Assembly: GCF_902859855.1 (NCBI RefSeq)
Contig: NZ_CADIKH010000007.1
Location: 62,001 to 126,000, forward strand
Reading direction: 5' to 3'
DNA length: 64,000 nt
From: Paraburkholderia humisilvae
Lineage (GTDB): Bacteria > Pseudomonadota > Gammaproteobacteria > Burkholderiales > Burkholderiaceae
The translations under genes and the position numbers were made by a program. The notes below the pieces were generated by a model. That model saw nothing but the letters and a program-made list of their open reading frames with translations. It did not search any database and was not told the origin of the DNA. This document shows positions 54,230 through 61,998 of this stretch, one piece after another; position 1 is the stretch's first letter; every line of letters starts with the position of its first letter.

Positions 54230-56500
54230 GTGAAGAAGGAAAGTGCAGTAATTGCGCGGGGAGGCAATGTTGGGGCATCTCGCTGGGCGGATTCAATGGG
54301 AGCGGCGGCGAATTTAGAACTCCCATTTAGTGAACCCGATTCCGAGTCGGTCATTTGCCTTGAACCGGAATCAGGGGGGGCGCGCGCTATTGAGGACGAA
54401 AACTTCCCATTCGAAGCGCTGAGCGTGATCGCAGAGATGGAAAGTTGGCGTAAAGAGATCAACCGTCCTACCACCCACATTCATAAGTGGTGGGCGCAAA
54501 GGCTTGGTACGGTCTTTCGCGCTATGACGTTAGGCGCGTTCGCTCCAACTGGCACGGATATTTTTGATCTTTTCTATAAGCCGGTTCGTATTTCGTACGG
54601 GACTGTATTTGACCCGTTTATGGGTAGCGGCACAACGCTCGCAGAGGTGACAAAGGTAGGGGCCCGAGCGATTGGACGGGACATCAACCCTGTAGCTCAC
54701 TTGCTCGTCAAGTGCGCGCTTTCCATTCACGACCGAAAGGCGATCTTTTCAACGTTCAAAGCTATCGAGCGGGACGTAGCCGAGCAGCTCAAAGCGTACT
54801 ACCGAACTACGTTGGCGGACGGAAGCAGCGCTGACGTTTTGTACTATTTCTGGGTCAAGGTTGCGGATTGTCCGTCGTGCGAATCAACCGTCGATCTGTT
54901 CTCGTCGGCAATATTTGCGCGTCACGCATACTCAAAGAAGTTTCCGCAAGCACAAGCAGTTTGCCCACATTGCGGCGGCATTAACGAAGTACATATCGAA
55001 TCCAAGGAAGCGTGCTGTCATTCCTGCTGCAATACATTTGACCCATCAAGCGGACCGGCGAAGGGGGCGAATGCTACGTGTCCAAAATGCGGCCATACGT
55101 TCGCTATTGCGAAGACTGTCCGTGCGAAGGGCACGCCGCCGGAACACCGGATGTACGCGAAATTGGTGCTCACAGCCGGCGGCGAGAAGATCTATCTAAA
55201 GGCGACGGAAGAGGACTTCGCGCTCTATGAGAGCGCACAACGGGTGCTTGCAACTCGCGTCAATCCCTATCCCATTGTCGCAATTAAACCCGGCTATAAC
55301 ACCAATCAAGTGCTTGGCTATAGTTACAATTACTGGCATGAAATGTTCAATGCCCGCCAGCTTTTGTGTCTATCTATTCTCGCTGACCGGATTCGAGTAA
55401 TTACCGACCCCTTACTACGTGAACTGTTCACTTGCCTGTTTTCTGGTGCGCTCGAATTCAACAATATGTTTGCGTCGTATAAGGGAGAAGGTACCGGTGC
55501 TGTTCGTCACATGTTTTCCCATCATATATTGAAGCCTGAGCGGGTGCCGCTTGAAGCGAACCTTTGGGGAACCTCGAAAAGTTCGGGCTCGTTCTCTACG
55601 ATGTTCGAGGGTCGCATTCGGCGTGCGCTTGATTATGCGGATCGTCCCTTCGAGCTACGCCGTACGAAGGACGGCAAAGGCAGCGAGAAGGTATTCGATC
55701 TTTCGGAGTCCATCGGATCGAACGTCGCAGAAAACTACACCGCATTTGAAAACGGTAAGCAGATATACCTTTCATGTGGCGATTCAGGCGCGACGGATTT
55801 AGCGGACAAATGCGTTGACGCGGTTCTGACGGACCCGCCGTTTTTCGATAACGTTCACTACTCGCAGTTGGCGGACTTCTTTCATGTGTGGCAACGCCAT
55901 ATCCTTGGTGAAGCCGAAACGCGAATAAAGGATACGACCCGATCGGACTTCGAGGTGCAAAACGCGGATCAGGGCGATTTCACGGCGCGCCTCGCGGCAG
56001 TGTGGAAAGAGGCGCACCGCGTTTTGAAGGATGATGGGCTTTTGGCATTCACTTACCATCACTCTCGTTCCGAAGGGTGGCGAAGTGTCTTGCAAGCGCT
56101 GATGGATGCTGGCTTTGGAATCACTGCGGCGCACCCTATCAAGGCCGAAATGTCGGTGGCGAAGCCCAAGCAACAGGCCAAGGAACCTATCGACATCGAT
56201 ATTATTCTGGTCTGTCGTAAGCGTTCTCGGCTTGTTACGCATCACTGGAACGGTGATCTTTGGGCTGCCGTTGTTCCGGTTGCTAATAGCCAGGCTCGCC
56301 GGCTACAGGAGATGGCACGGAAACTGAGCCGCAACGACGTACGCGTTATAGTAATGGCGCAATTGTTGCGGCAACTGTCGCATGCTGTATCGACTCAAGA
56401 TGCTCTGCTAGCGCTAGATGCCGCGACTGGCGACGTGGATGACCTCATCGAAGAGATTCATAAGTCGCAACCCCATTTCCATAAACAACAAGGAGAATAG
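54230..56500 (+). CDS. DNA methyltransferase (DUF1156-like) with zinc-ribbon insert
   Basis: 756 residues. S-adenosylmethionine-dependent DNA methylase: motif I FDPFMGSGTTLAEVTKVG at about residue 126 and the catalytic motif IV TDPPFFDNVHYSQLADFF at about 533, giving an amino-methylase (N6-adenine or N4-cytosine) of the DPPF/Y class. The N-terminal part (HIHKWWAQRLGTVFRAMTLG) is like DUF1156 methylases. Between motifs I and IV sits an unusual zinc region with CPSC, CPHC, CCHSCC and CPKC. GTG 54230 has GAGG 8 nt upstream; GTG 54173 is also in frame. A nuclease gene follows after 5 bp, so it should protect host DNA in a restriction-type system. Confidence 0.85.
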   Translation: MKKESAVIARGGNVGASRWADSMGAAANLELPFSEPDSESVICLEPESGGARAIEDENFPFEALSVIAEMESWRKEINRPTTHIHKWWAQRLGTVFRAMTLGAFAPTGTDIFDLFYKPVRISYGTVFDPFMGSGTTLAEVTKVGARAIGRDINPVAHLLVKCALSIHDRKAIFSTFKAIERDVAEQLKAYYRTTLADGSSADVLYYFWVKVADCPSCESTVDLFSSAIFARHAYSKKFPQAQAVCPHCGGINEVHIESKEACCHSCCNTFDPSSGPAKGANATCPKCGHTFAIAKTVRAKGTPPEHRMYAKLVLTAGGEKIYLKATEEDFALYESAQRVLATRVNPYPIVAIKPGYNTNQVLGYSYNYWHEMFNARQLLCLSILADRIRVITDPLLRELFTCLFSGALEFNNMFASYKGEGTGAVRHMFSHHILKPERVPLEANLWGTSKSSGSFSTMFEGRIRRALDYADRPFELRRTKDGKGSEKVFDLSESIGSNVAENYTAFENGKQIYLSCGDSGATDLADKCVDAVLTDPPFFDNVHYSQLADFFHVWQRHILGEAETRIKDTTRSDFEVQNADQGDFTARLAAVWKEAHRVLKDDGLLAFTYHHSRSEGWRSVLQALMDAGFGITAAHPIKAEMSVAKPKQQAKEPIDIDIILVCRKRSRLVTHHWNGDLWAAVVPVANSQARRLQEMARKLSRNDVRVIVMAQLLRQLSHAVSTQDALLALDAATGDVDDLIEEIHKSQPHFHKQQGE

Positions 56501-56505
56501 TAAGG

Positions 56506-57306
56506 GTGTCGAACACGTCAGCGGTTTTCAAAGCCTGCGTAGGGGCGATCAAGGGAAGTCAGCTTATCGAACGAGAAGGCCGCAACGATAAGGAATTCCA
56601 TTTTCAAAACTGGTTCCGAAGTCGTCTGGAAACACTACAAGTTAATTTTGACAGTCCCGGCAGAAACACATACCCGGATTTTCGCCTTGTTCGATTTGCC
56701 GAGGGCTTCGAGGTCAAGGGCCTAGCCTACCCCGGCCGGGAAGCTGACTACGACTGTAATAGCCAAGTCCCATGCGGTGAGCACAATGGGCGGCAAGTCT
56801 ATTACGTCTTTGGCCGCTACCCTGCCAATCCGGACGGAAGTCGTTACCCCGTGCTCGACTTGGTGTTGTGCCATGGGAGCTTTCTGAACGCCGACGACAC
56901 GTATGTTCATAAAAATAGAAGCTTTCGAGGTTTCGGAAGCTACGGGGACATACTCGTGCGCGATCGCAAGATGTACGTCGCCCCGACACCATTTGCGCTC
57001 GCCGAAGGAACGGCTCATCACCGCACGCTTATTGTTCCCGATGGGCACCAGGTCGATGCGGATCTGGTGGAAGTTGGAAGGCTGGTACGTAGGGAAGCAG
57101 ATCAATTCGTCGTTGCGTACAGTTTCGATTTGCGAACCAACGAACTCGCGACCGCGCACGTTCGGAATCCAAATGCTGGCCGGGAACATGTCTTCAAGGC
57201 ATATCGCGCTGAGGGCGATCCAACGGATGCGGTGACCTTGCGCAGCAAAGCCCAAGTCCTTTTGGGCCTGGACGCGACCGAAGCCGGGCGAGACGATGAC
57301 GACTAG
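56506..57306 (+). CDS. PD-(D/E)XK restriction-endonuclease-like protein
   Basis: 266 residues from a GTG with AGGAGA 9 nt upstream. The nuclease signature is PDF with Asp58, then ten residues, then EVK (Glu69, Lys71), the core of PD-(D/E)XK endonucleases. The following region (QVYYVFGRYP, YPVLDLVLCHGSFLN) continues the mixed beta-sheet. The C-terminal tail is acidic (GRDDDD). It is five bases downstream of the methylase and must be co-transcribed, so the pair forms a compact restriction-modification-like unit. Specificity is unknown, and no separate specificity or helicase gene is present. Confidence 0.78.
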   Translation: MSNTSAVFKACVGAIKGSQLIEREGRNDKEFHFQNWFRSRLETLQVNFDSPGRNTYPDFRLVRFAEGFEVKGLAYPGREADYDCNSQVPCGEHNGRQVYYVFGRYPANPDGSRYPVLDLVLCHGSFLNADDTYVHKNRSFRGFGSYGDILVRDRKMYVAPTPFALAEGTAHHRTLIVPDGHQVDADLVEVGRLVRREADQFVVAYSFDLRTNELATAHVRNPNAGREHVFKAYRAEGDPTDAVTLRSKAQVLLGLDATEAGRDDDD

Positions 57307-57380
57307 GCTTTGGCTTATTGGGGAGGGCGTATGCGCGGAAGAGAGAGGCGTTGACCGGATTCGCCTACCGGAGTCCCAAT

Positions 57381-57413
57381 GTAAATAGCCCGGCCAATGA
57401 CCGGGCTATTTAC
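57381..57413 (-). terminator. Terminator of the tRNA-Lys gene fragment
   Basis: Perfect 13-bp stem GTAAATAGCCCGG / CCGGGCTATTTAC with a 7-nt loop, 10 bp beyond the CCA end of the tRNA fragment on its 3' side. It also lies downstream of the nuclease gene and can serve both strands. Confidence 0.8.
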
Positions 57414-57423
57414 TTGAATTCAC

Positions 57424-57470
57424 TGGTGGGGCGTGAGTGGCTCGAACACTCGACCTACGGATTAAGAGTC
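57424..57470 (-). other. 3' fragment of tRNA-Lys(CTT), attachment-site remnant
   Basis: On the minus strand these 47 bases give the anticodon loop CTCTTAA (anticodon CTT), its 3' stem, the variable loop, a perfect T-arm (GAGTG, TTCGAGC, CACTC), the 3' acceptor strand ACGCCCC, discriminator A and an encoded CCA. The 5' half is missing: upstream bases do not pair (no GGGGCGT acceptor, no D-arm). Such 3' tRNA pieces arise when a tyrosine-recombinase element integrates in a tRNA gene and re-creates the full gene at its other end. The terminator on the left marks the left side as the original tRNA context; the inserted element lies to the right. Confidence 0.8.
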
Positions 57471-57595
57471 AAACCAAGCGCCTTGCAGTGTACCGGGCGT
57501 CACTGGAAGTAGCAAGCCGATACGTCACTTCGGCGCCCCTGAGATCACTCGATGTCACAGTGCATTTCCGGCAAATTTCCGGCAGCACTTCGACA

Positions 57596-58303
57596 TCAAC
57601 CGTTCAGTCGGAATCTGAGTGTGCGCGCCCACTTGTGAAGTGGGAGGACCTCGAGTCCCAGCGGTGAGGGACCGGCGAGGTTGGAGCCGAATATCTCGCT
57701 TCGCGTCCAGTGGTACTCTTGGCCCACCAACGCGTACAGCGATTGAGGGTCCCTTCGTGCGGCTTCGATTATCCAATCCACCGTGTCACCGATAGGATCG
57801 GCAGCGCCTAGTCCATAAGCAGTTCTGGAAAGCGCCGGAAAGCCTTTGTCCCAAAGAATGCCCCATTGCCACCAATATAGGTAATGAGTCGCATCTCTCG
57901 ACCTATCCTCGTCCGTTAGTTCGCGAAACGTCGGCCATCCATCGGCGTATACAAGCATAAGTCTTGATCCGTCGAATTTTCGCGGTAGCTTATTGTTTGT
58001 TGGTGTACCAACGATCTCGCCAGTGACCTTATCTTTCACAATCACTGTATGCGCGCGGCGTCCAAGAAAATTGGCGACTCGATTTTCGATCGATTGCACT
58101 GACGCCGCTAAGGGCGCACGCGCCTTCTCTTCCCAAGACGACAAGGTATAGCGGTAGGCGGTTGTCGACGATAACCCAGGAACCCTCCCAACTCGATTGC
58201 AGTCTAGGTTGCCGACGACCCGCGCTTCCTCGATGAGGCCTCCCGCAAATTCGTGCAGTGCGTGCCACAAGCGCGGCGTTCGCATCTCGATCCGGTTTGT
58301 CAT
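57596..58303 (-). CDS. Protein of unknown function (235 aa)
   Basis: Not recognised. 235 residues, no signal peptide and no membrane segment. A Trp/Tyr-rich central part (DATHYLYWWQWGILWDKGFPAL) and a segment NFLGRRAHTVIVKDKVTGEIVG are visible. GGAG precedes ATG 58303. It is the first gene inside the element after the tRNA remnant and points towards it. Cargo or a regulator are both possible. Confidence 0.6.
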   Translation of the reverse strand: MTNRIEMRTPRLWHALHEFAGGLIEEARVVGNLDCNRVGRVPGLSSTTAYRYTLSSWEEKARAPLAASVQSIENRVANFLGRRAHTVIVKDKVTGEIVGTPTNNKLPRKFDGSRLMLVYADGWPTFRELTDEDRSRDATHYLYWWQWGILWDKGFPALSRTAYGLGAADPIGDTVDWIIEAARRDPQSLYALVGQEYHWTRSEIFGSNLAGPSPLGLEVLPLHKWARTLRFRLNG

Positions 58304-58432
58304 TTCGGCTCCGAATTGTTTATGTGTCGTTTAACGCTTGTTTATGCAGCGTAAAAATTGGCTGTTGGTTCATTGGTGTTAGTCATTCTATGCTTTCCTA
58401 AACGTCACAGTAAAGCACTGGAGAACACGCCA

Positions 58433-58735
58433 ATGGCAATAAGTAACGTCGATTTTAGAGTGCGGTTCAGCAGAATGGACCGCCAAGCAATCGTAACGAA
58501 GGACGAATTGGCGGCTCTTCTTGCCGTTTCAGCAAGAGCGGTTCAGCAGATGGCATACAGAGGTGAACTTCCCGAGGTTGCGTTCCCTAACAAACGCAAG
58601 TCATGCTGGTTCGTGGGGGATATACGTGCGTGGCTCGATGAAGCCGCTATGAAACGCGCTAACGCGCAGGCGACCACCAGGCAGGAGGGGGTGAAACCTC
58701 GCATCGGCCGCCCACGTCACGCGGTAGTTGATTGA
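58433..58735 (+). CDS. Excisionase-like helix-turn-helix protein
   Basis: 100 residues. A MerR/excisionase-type HTH: IVTKDELAALLAVSARAVQQMAYRGELPEVAFPNKRKSCWFVGDIRAWLDE, in which a recognition helix is followed by a short wing. Small proteins of this kind direct excision or control transfer genes in integrative elements. GGAG lies upstream of ATG 58433. The replication-type gene begins 2 bp after its stop. An integrase gene is not seen in the window and would be expected at the other end of the element. Confidence 0.72.
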   Translation: MAISNVDFRVRFSRMDRQAIVTKDELAALLAVSARAVQQMAYRGELPEVAFPNKRKSCWFVGDIRAWLDEAAMKRANAQATTRQEGVKPRIGRPRHAVVD

Positions 58736-58737
58736 CG

Positions 58738-59349
58738 ATGCCCAGACATCCGATGCAGGGCGAACTGTTCAAGGCTGAGACAGGCTGGTTTCACGTATTC
58801 CGATCTTTGGTCAACAGCGACGCGTTCGCGTCAATGGACGGAAAGACGGTGAAAGTCTATCTCGTCATCAAGACGCAAACCAATATTGACACCGGTCTCG
58901 CTGGTCCCATCGAGTACGAGACCATTGCAGCTAGGGCGGGTATCTCTGTCTCCTCCGTCAAACGAGCGATCCCTCAGCTTGAATCGTTGGGCTACGTCTC
59001 ACGGTCTCCCTGCGGTCGCTCGTACGTCTACCGGTTCCAAGAGAAATGGCGGATACATGACGAGTCTGGGAAACATACTGCTATGGCGTCGTGGCCGTAT
59101 ATCCCCGCCCTCGTTAAGTCAACAGCGGACGACCTGAGGGCGGGTCGCGTACCGCCAAACGTCCACATTGAGCGCTTGCAACTCAATATCAATCACGTTG
59201 GGGCGGGGGGCGTTGTCATCAATGTTCAAGATGCTCTCAACCAGATGCACCCGAATATGCGGCAAAAATTGATTTCATTACTTGAGCGTGCAGGCGCTAT
59301 AGACATTGGAAGTTATACACAGGTCAGCGACGACCCGGATCACGGGTGA
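58738..59349 (+). CDS. Winged-helix replication-initiator-like protein
   Basis: 203 residues. The N-terminal winged HTH (VNSDAFASMDGKTVKVYLVIKTQTN, then YETIAARAGISVSSVKRAIPQLESLGYVSR) resembles the DNA-binding domain of plasmid replication proteins and of the helix-turn-helix proteins of integrative elements. The C-terminal part is unrelated to anything recognised. Its stop codon lies inside the first copy of a TCACGGGTGACCTAT repeat, so the gene could control its own expression through these sites. The role as replication initiator is an inference. Confidence 0.55.
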   Translation: MPRHPMQGELFKAETGWFHVFRSLVNSDAFASMDGKTVKVYLVIKTQTNIDTGLAGPIEYETIAARAGISVSSVKRAIPQLESLGYVSRSPCGRSYVYRFQEKWRIHDESGKHTAMASWPYIPALVKSTADDLRAGRVPPNVHIERLQLNINHVGAGGVVINVQDALNQMHPNMRQKLISLLERAGAIDIGSYTQVSDDPDHG

Positions 59350-59415
59350 CCTATGTTGCTGCTCGACACAGCTCACGGGTGACCTATTTCGCGAGCAAAA
59401 GAGGTCACCCGTGAG
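59340..59415. repeat. Direct and inverted repeats before mobC
   Basis: TCACGGGTGACCTAT occurs at 59340-59354 and 59373-59387. The second copy is part of a perfect inverted repeat CTCACGGGTGACCT (59372-59385) / AGGTCACCCGTGAG (59402-59415). Candidate operator, origin of transfer or iteron cluster; no T-run follows, so a terminator is less likely. Confidence 0.7.
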
Positions 59416-59430
59416 CCACTAATAAGAGAG

Positions 59431-59997
59431 ATGTTTACTTCAGAGAGAGGCACCGACGTGAAGAACAGAAATAACACCGTGCTCAGCGTTCATTTGGGGG
59501 CGCTTAAGCCTCGATGGGAGAGCTACTGCCGGTCTCACGGAGTGTCGCTCAGCGATGCCACGAGGCAGGTCATTCGGAAGCTGGTCGGTCAAGAACTCCC
59601 TGCTGAGATCGCCGTTAGCGCGGTTTCGCTGAACACTCCCTCCATTAAAACTCGTGTCGAAATCCGTTTGACATGCGAGGAACATCGGGCAGTTGCAGAG
59701 GCGGCAACGCGTGCAGGTTTTTCCGTCAACACCTGGATCGTTGCGGTTCTCCGAGCCCAATTAACCCATCTACCTCAGCTAGGTCAGTACGAGCTTGAGC
59801 AGCTTGCGGCGTCGAATTCCCGGCTTCTCGCGATAGGCCGCAACCTCAACCAAATGGCCCGCGCGCTAAATGCCAGCGCGTGCGACATGACGTGCTATCG
59901 CCCCGAGATCATTGAAACGCTGATCGGCGCCATCAAGTCGCATACAGCCGAAGTCGGTGCACTTGTTCAATCGAATATTCAACGCTGGTCCCGTTAG
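59431..59997 (+). CDS. MobC-like relaxosome accessory protein
   Basis: 188 residues. Two ribbon-helix-helix-like segments are seen (VLSVHLGALKPRWESYCRSHGVSLSDATRQVIRKL and TRVEIRLTCEEHRAVAEAATRAGFSVNTWIVAVL), then the MobC signature LLAIGRNLNQMARALNAS. Such proteins bind oriT and help the relaxase open the DNA. ATG 59431 is 16 bp after the inverted repeat; GTG 59458, with GAGAGG 8 nt upstream, is an equally good start. The relaxase gene is not adjacent but lies 2 kb further on. Confidence 0.72.
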   Translation: MFTSERGTDVKNRNNTVLSVHLGALKPRWESYCRSHGVSLSDATRQVIRKLVGQELPAEIAVSAVSLNTPSIKTRVEIRLTCEEHRAVAEAATRAGFSVNTWIVAVLRAQLTHLPQLGQYELEQLAASNSRLLAIGRNLNQMARALNASACDMTCYRPEIIETLIGAIKSHTAEVGALVQSNIQRWSR

Positions 59998-60011
59998 CTC
60001 AGGAGGTTCAT

Positions 60012-60422
60012 ATGCGATCAAAGCTTCACTTCGGATGGTCTGAACTCAAAACGCTTGTGCCCTGGAAAGATCATCCTTTTTCAAGAACAGGCGTGACACG
60101 CGACCATGTTGGACTAATCCCGACGCTCTTGCTCCGAGCGAATAGGTATCGGGGGTTCGGCCTATATGTCATGACCGTTTCTGGACCGGTTCCTGTTTTG
60201 CGTGAGGGTACAGCCGCGTGGTTCAAATCCATCGAAGAATGTGCCGACGTCTTGCTGGACCTGGATGTTGATCTCGATTTCGAAAATGTTCTGCTGGACC
60301 TCGGTATGTGGGACTGCCACTTAATGCCGCCGCGAACCGATGAGCCTCGCCCTGCGAGGCCTCAATGCAGTCGCTTTGCAAGATCGGGCCGGCGGCCGTT
60401 GCGCCCCCTGGGCGCTCAATGA
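60012..60422 (+). CDS. Protein of unknown function (136 aa)
   Basis: Not recognised. 136 residues, soluble, with an excellent ribosome site (AGGAGG) before ATG 60012. An acidic stretch (CADVLLDLDVDLDFENVLLDLG) and a basic, Pro/Arg-rich tail are visible. It sits between mobC and the membrane protein gene in one co-directional run, so it probably belongs to the transfer module. Confidence 0.55.
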   Translation: MRSKLHFGWSELKTLVPWKDHPFSRTGVTRDHVGLIPTLLLRANRYRGFGLYVMTVSGPVPVLREGTAAWFKSIEECADVLLDLDVDLDFENVLLDLGMWDCHLMPPRTDEPRPARPQCSRFARSGRRPLRPLGAQ

Positions 60423-60437
60423 AAGGAGGGAGGTGCC

Positions 60438-60746
60438 ATGTTTTCGCTTTGGTTCTTGATATTGGCAACGACAAGTTTTTTGTTTTTTATTCATTGTCTC
60501 GACTGGGCGTTCCTGATCCGAAATCGCCAACTCCTCGGCTACTTCGTCCATACCCCCACTCACTTTGTCGGTGATCTGGCGTCGATGGTCGCCTACTTCG
60601 TGCTGCTGGCCTTGTGTGCACGACAGGCCCTCGGCATTGCTCATGCCGAGGGGTTATACGTAATGGCAGCTCTCACAGTTGTATTTATCGTCGGCCATCG
60701 TCGCGCGAATGCAGGGCTGCGTGCGGCAGGGGAGGAATATCAATGA
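60438..60746 (+). CDS. Small inner-membrane protein of the transfer module
   Basis: 102 residues with three to four hydrophobic segments (SLWFLILATTSFLFFIHCLDW, VAYFVLLALCARQALG, YVMAALTVVFIVGH). A strong ribosome site (GGAGGGAGG) precedes its ATG. Its TGA overlaps the ATG of the small lipoprotein gene. Not assignable to a known Trb subunit. Confidence 0.65.
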   Translation: MFSLWFLILATTSFLFFIHCLDWAFLIRNRQLLGYFVHTPTHFVGDLASMVAYFVLLALCARQALGIAHAEGLYVMAALTVVFIVGHRRANAGLRAAGEEYQ

Positions 60747-60877
60747 AGACGCTCTTCATATGTGCCGTGATTATGGCTCTCGTCGCGTGCAACAAGGACG
60801 ACGATGTTTCCAAAAAAGCCCGTGCGCAGGACAACCTAGCACCGATGTCGGCAAGCCAGTTTCGCGGGAACAAATAG
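60743..60877 (+). CDS. Small lipoprotein, TrbK/entry-exclusion-like
   Basis: 44 codons, overlapping the previous gene as ATGA. A lipoprotein signal (MKTLFICAVIMALVAC, lipidated Cys16) is followed by a short, charged mature part. Size, lipobox and position immediately before a TrbL-like gene match TrbK, the entry-exclusion lipoprotein of RP4-type systems encoded just before trbL. Sequence alone is too short to prove the family. Confidence 0.55.
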   Translation: MKTLFICAVIMALVACNKDDDVSKKARAQDNLAPMSASQFRGNK

Positions 60878-60889
60878 ATAGGGCGCACC

Positions 60890-61933
60890 ATGCCAAAAAC
60901 CGGGATATTCCAGTTTATTTCGGGCTCGATTGACAGTGCGCTATCGGTGTTCGTCACGGGCCTCTCGTCATCCATTGCAAGCGCGATTGAACCGCTGGTC
61001 TTCGCCGCCGTCACCATCTGGATCATCATGTTCGGGTGGGCGACGCTCCGGGGAGAGGTTCAGGAGCCCGTTAGTCAGTTCGCCATTCGCGCGTTTAAGG
61101 TGTCTGCACTGCTGACGCTGGCATTGAACGCGGCTATCTACCAGGCCAACGTTGTTGTGTTTGTAAACGGATTGACTTCGGGGTTGGTGCAGACCACGAT
61201 GCCCGGCTCGAATGCAAACATATTCTCCGCGATCGATCTGGTCGATACCAAAGCGTACAACTACATGCATATGCTTTGGGAGCGGGGCACCAACCTTTTC
61301 CCGATTGGCGGGTATGCGGATCTCTTTTCTGCGGCGATAGTATTGTTTTCGGCGGGCGCCATTGAGATTGTAATGGGTGGTCTGCTGTCTCTAGCGAAAG
61401 TCGCAATTTCTCTCATGCTGGCAGTGGGCCCATTGTTTCTCGCGTGCATGGCGTTCGGGCCGACCAAGCGATTCGGAGAGGGATGGTTTGCGAAGGTAGC
61501 AAACTACGTGCTGCTCATTTTCTTTCTCGCGACGGCGGCGGCCATGTGCCTATCGATCTATTCAACGTTTGTCGACAGGATGACCGCTGCGTCCGCGAAC
61601 GACAACGCACTGGGCGATGCAATGAGTTTCCTGATTCTGTGTGGCACTCTCGTTCTCGTGATAGTGCAACTGCCCGGCATGGCGGCAGGTATAGCGGGTG
61701 GTGCAGCAATTTCCGGCGGAACTGCCATCACGTTCGTTTCCCTCATGAGTCGCATGCTCCGGGGAAACGGCGGCGGCAAGCAGAATGAACCGTTTCCGAA
61801 GAACGGAGCAGAGGGTGGCTCCGTCACGCGAGACAGACCTGGAAATTCAGAACGGCCCTCCGGCGGCGGTAGCGCGCCGACTCCGGCGTACCAACGGGCC
61901 ACGATCGATCGTCTGTTGGGAGGCAAGCGTTGA
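60890..61933 (+). CDS. TrbL/VirB6-like conjugal transfer membrane protein
   Basis: 347 residues, inner-membrane channel component of type IV secretion. About six to seven hydrophobic segments are seen, with the family-like stretch VFAAVTIWIIMFGWATLRGEVQEPVSQFAIRAFKVSALL near the start, the FLACMAFGPTKRFGEGWFAKVANYVLLIFFL segment, and a Gly/Pro-rich cytoplasmic tail. The window shows no other mating-pore genes (no VirB4, VirB9 or VirB10-type). It follows the TrbK-like lipoprotein by 12 bp and precedes the relaxase. Confidence 0.75.
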   Translation: MPKTGIFQFISGSIDSALSVFVTGLSSSIASAIEPLVFAAVTIWIIMFGWATLRGEVQEPVSQFAIRAFKVSALLTLALNAAIYQANVVVFVNGLTSGLVQTTMPGSNANIFSAIDLVDTKAYNYMHMLWERGTNLFPIGGYADLFSAAIVLFSAGAIEIVMGGLLSLAKVAISLMLAVGPLFLACMAFGPTKRFGEGWFAKVANYVLLIFFLATAAAMCLSIYSTFVDRMTAASANDNALGDAMSFLILCGTLVLVIVQLPGMAAGIAGGAAISGGTAITFVSLMSRMLRGNGGGKQNEPFPKNGAEGGSVTRDRPGNSERPSGGGSAPTPAYQRATIDRLLGGKR

Positions 61934-61998
61934 GCGACTATGGAAGTCCTATCGATTCGTTGCCAGGGATGAGATACGTGCGCGCAGAGAGGTAACGC

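Noticed and set aside
53991..54233. An 80-codon plus-strand ORF before the methylase
   Set aside because: No ribosome site, no motif, and it overlaps the likely methylase start in another frame.
57318..57667. Two short plus-strand ORFs over the tRNA-Lys fragment
   Set aside because: Their translations come from antisense tRNA sequence and are a familiar annotation artefact.
60223..60644. Minus-strand ORFs under the small transfer-module genes
   Set aside because: They oppose genes with strong ribosome sites and translational coupling.
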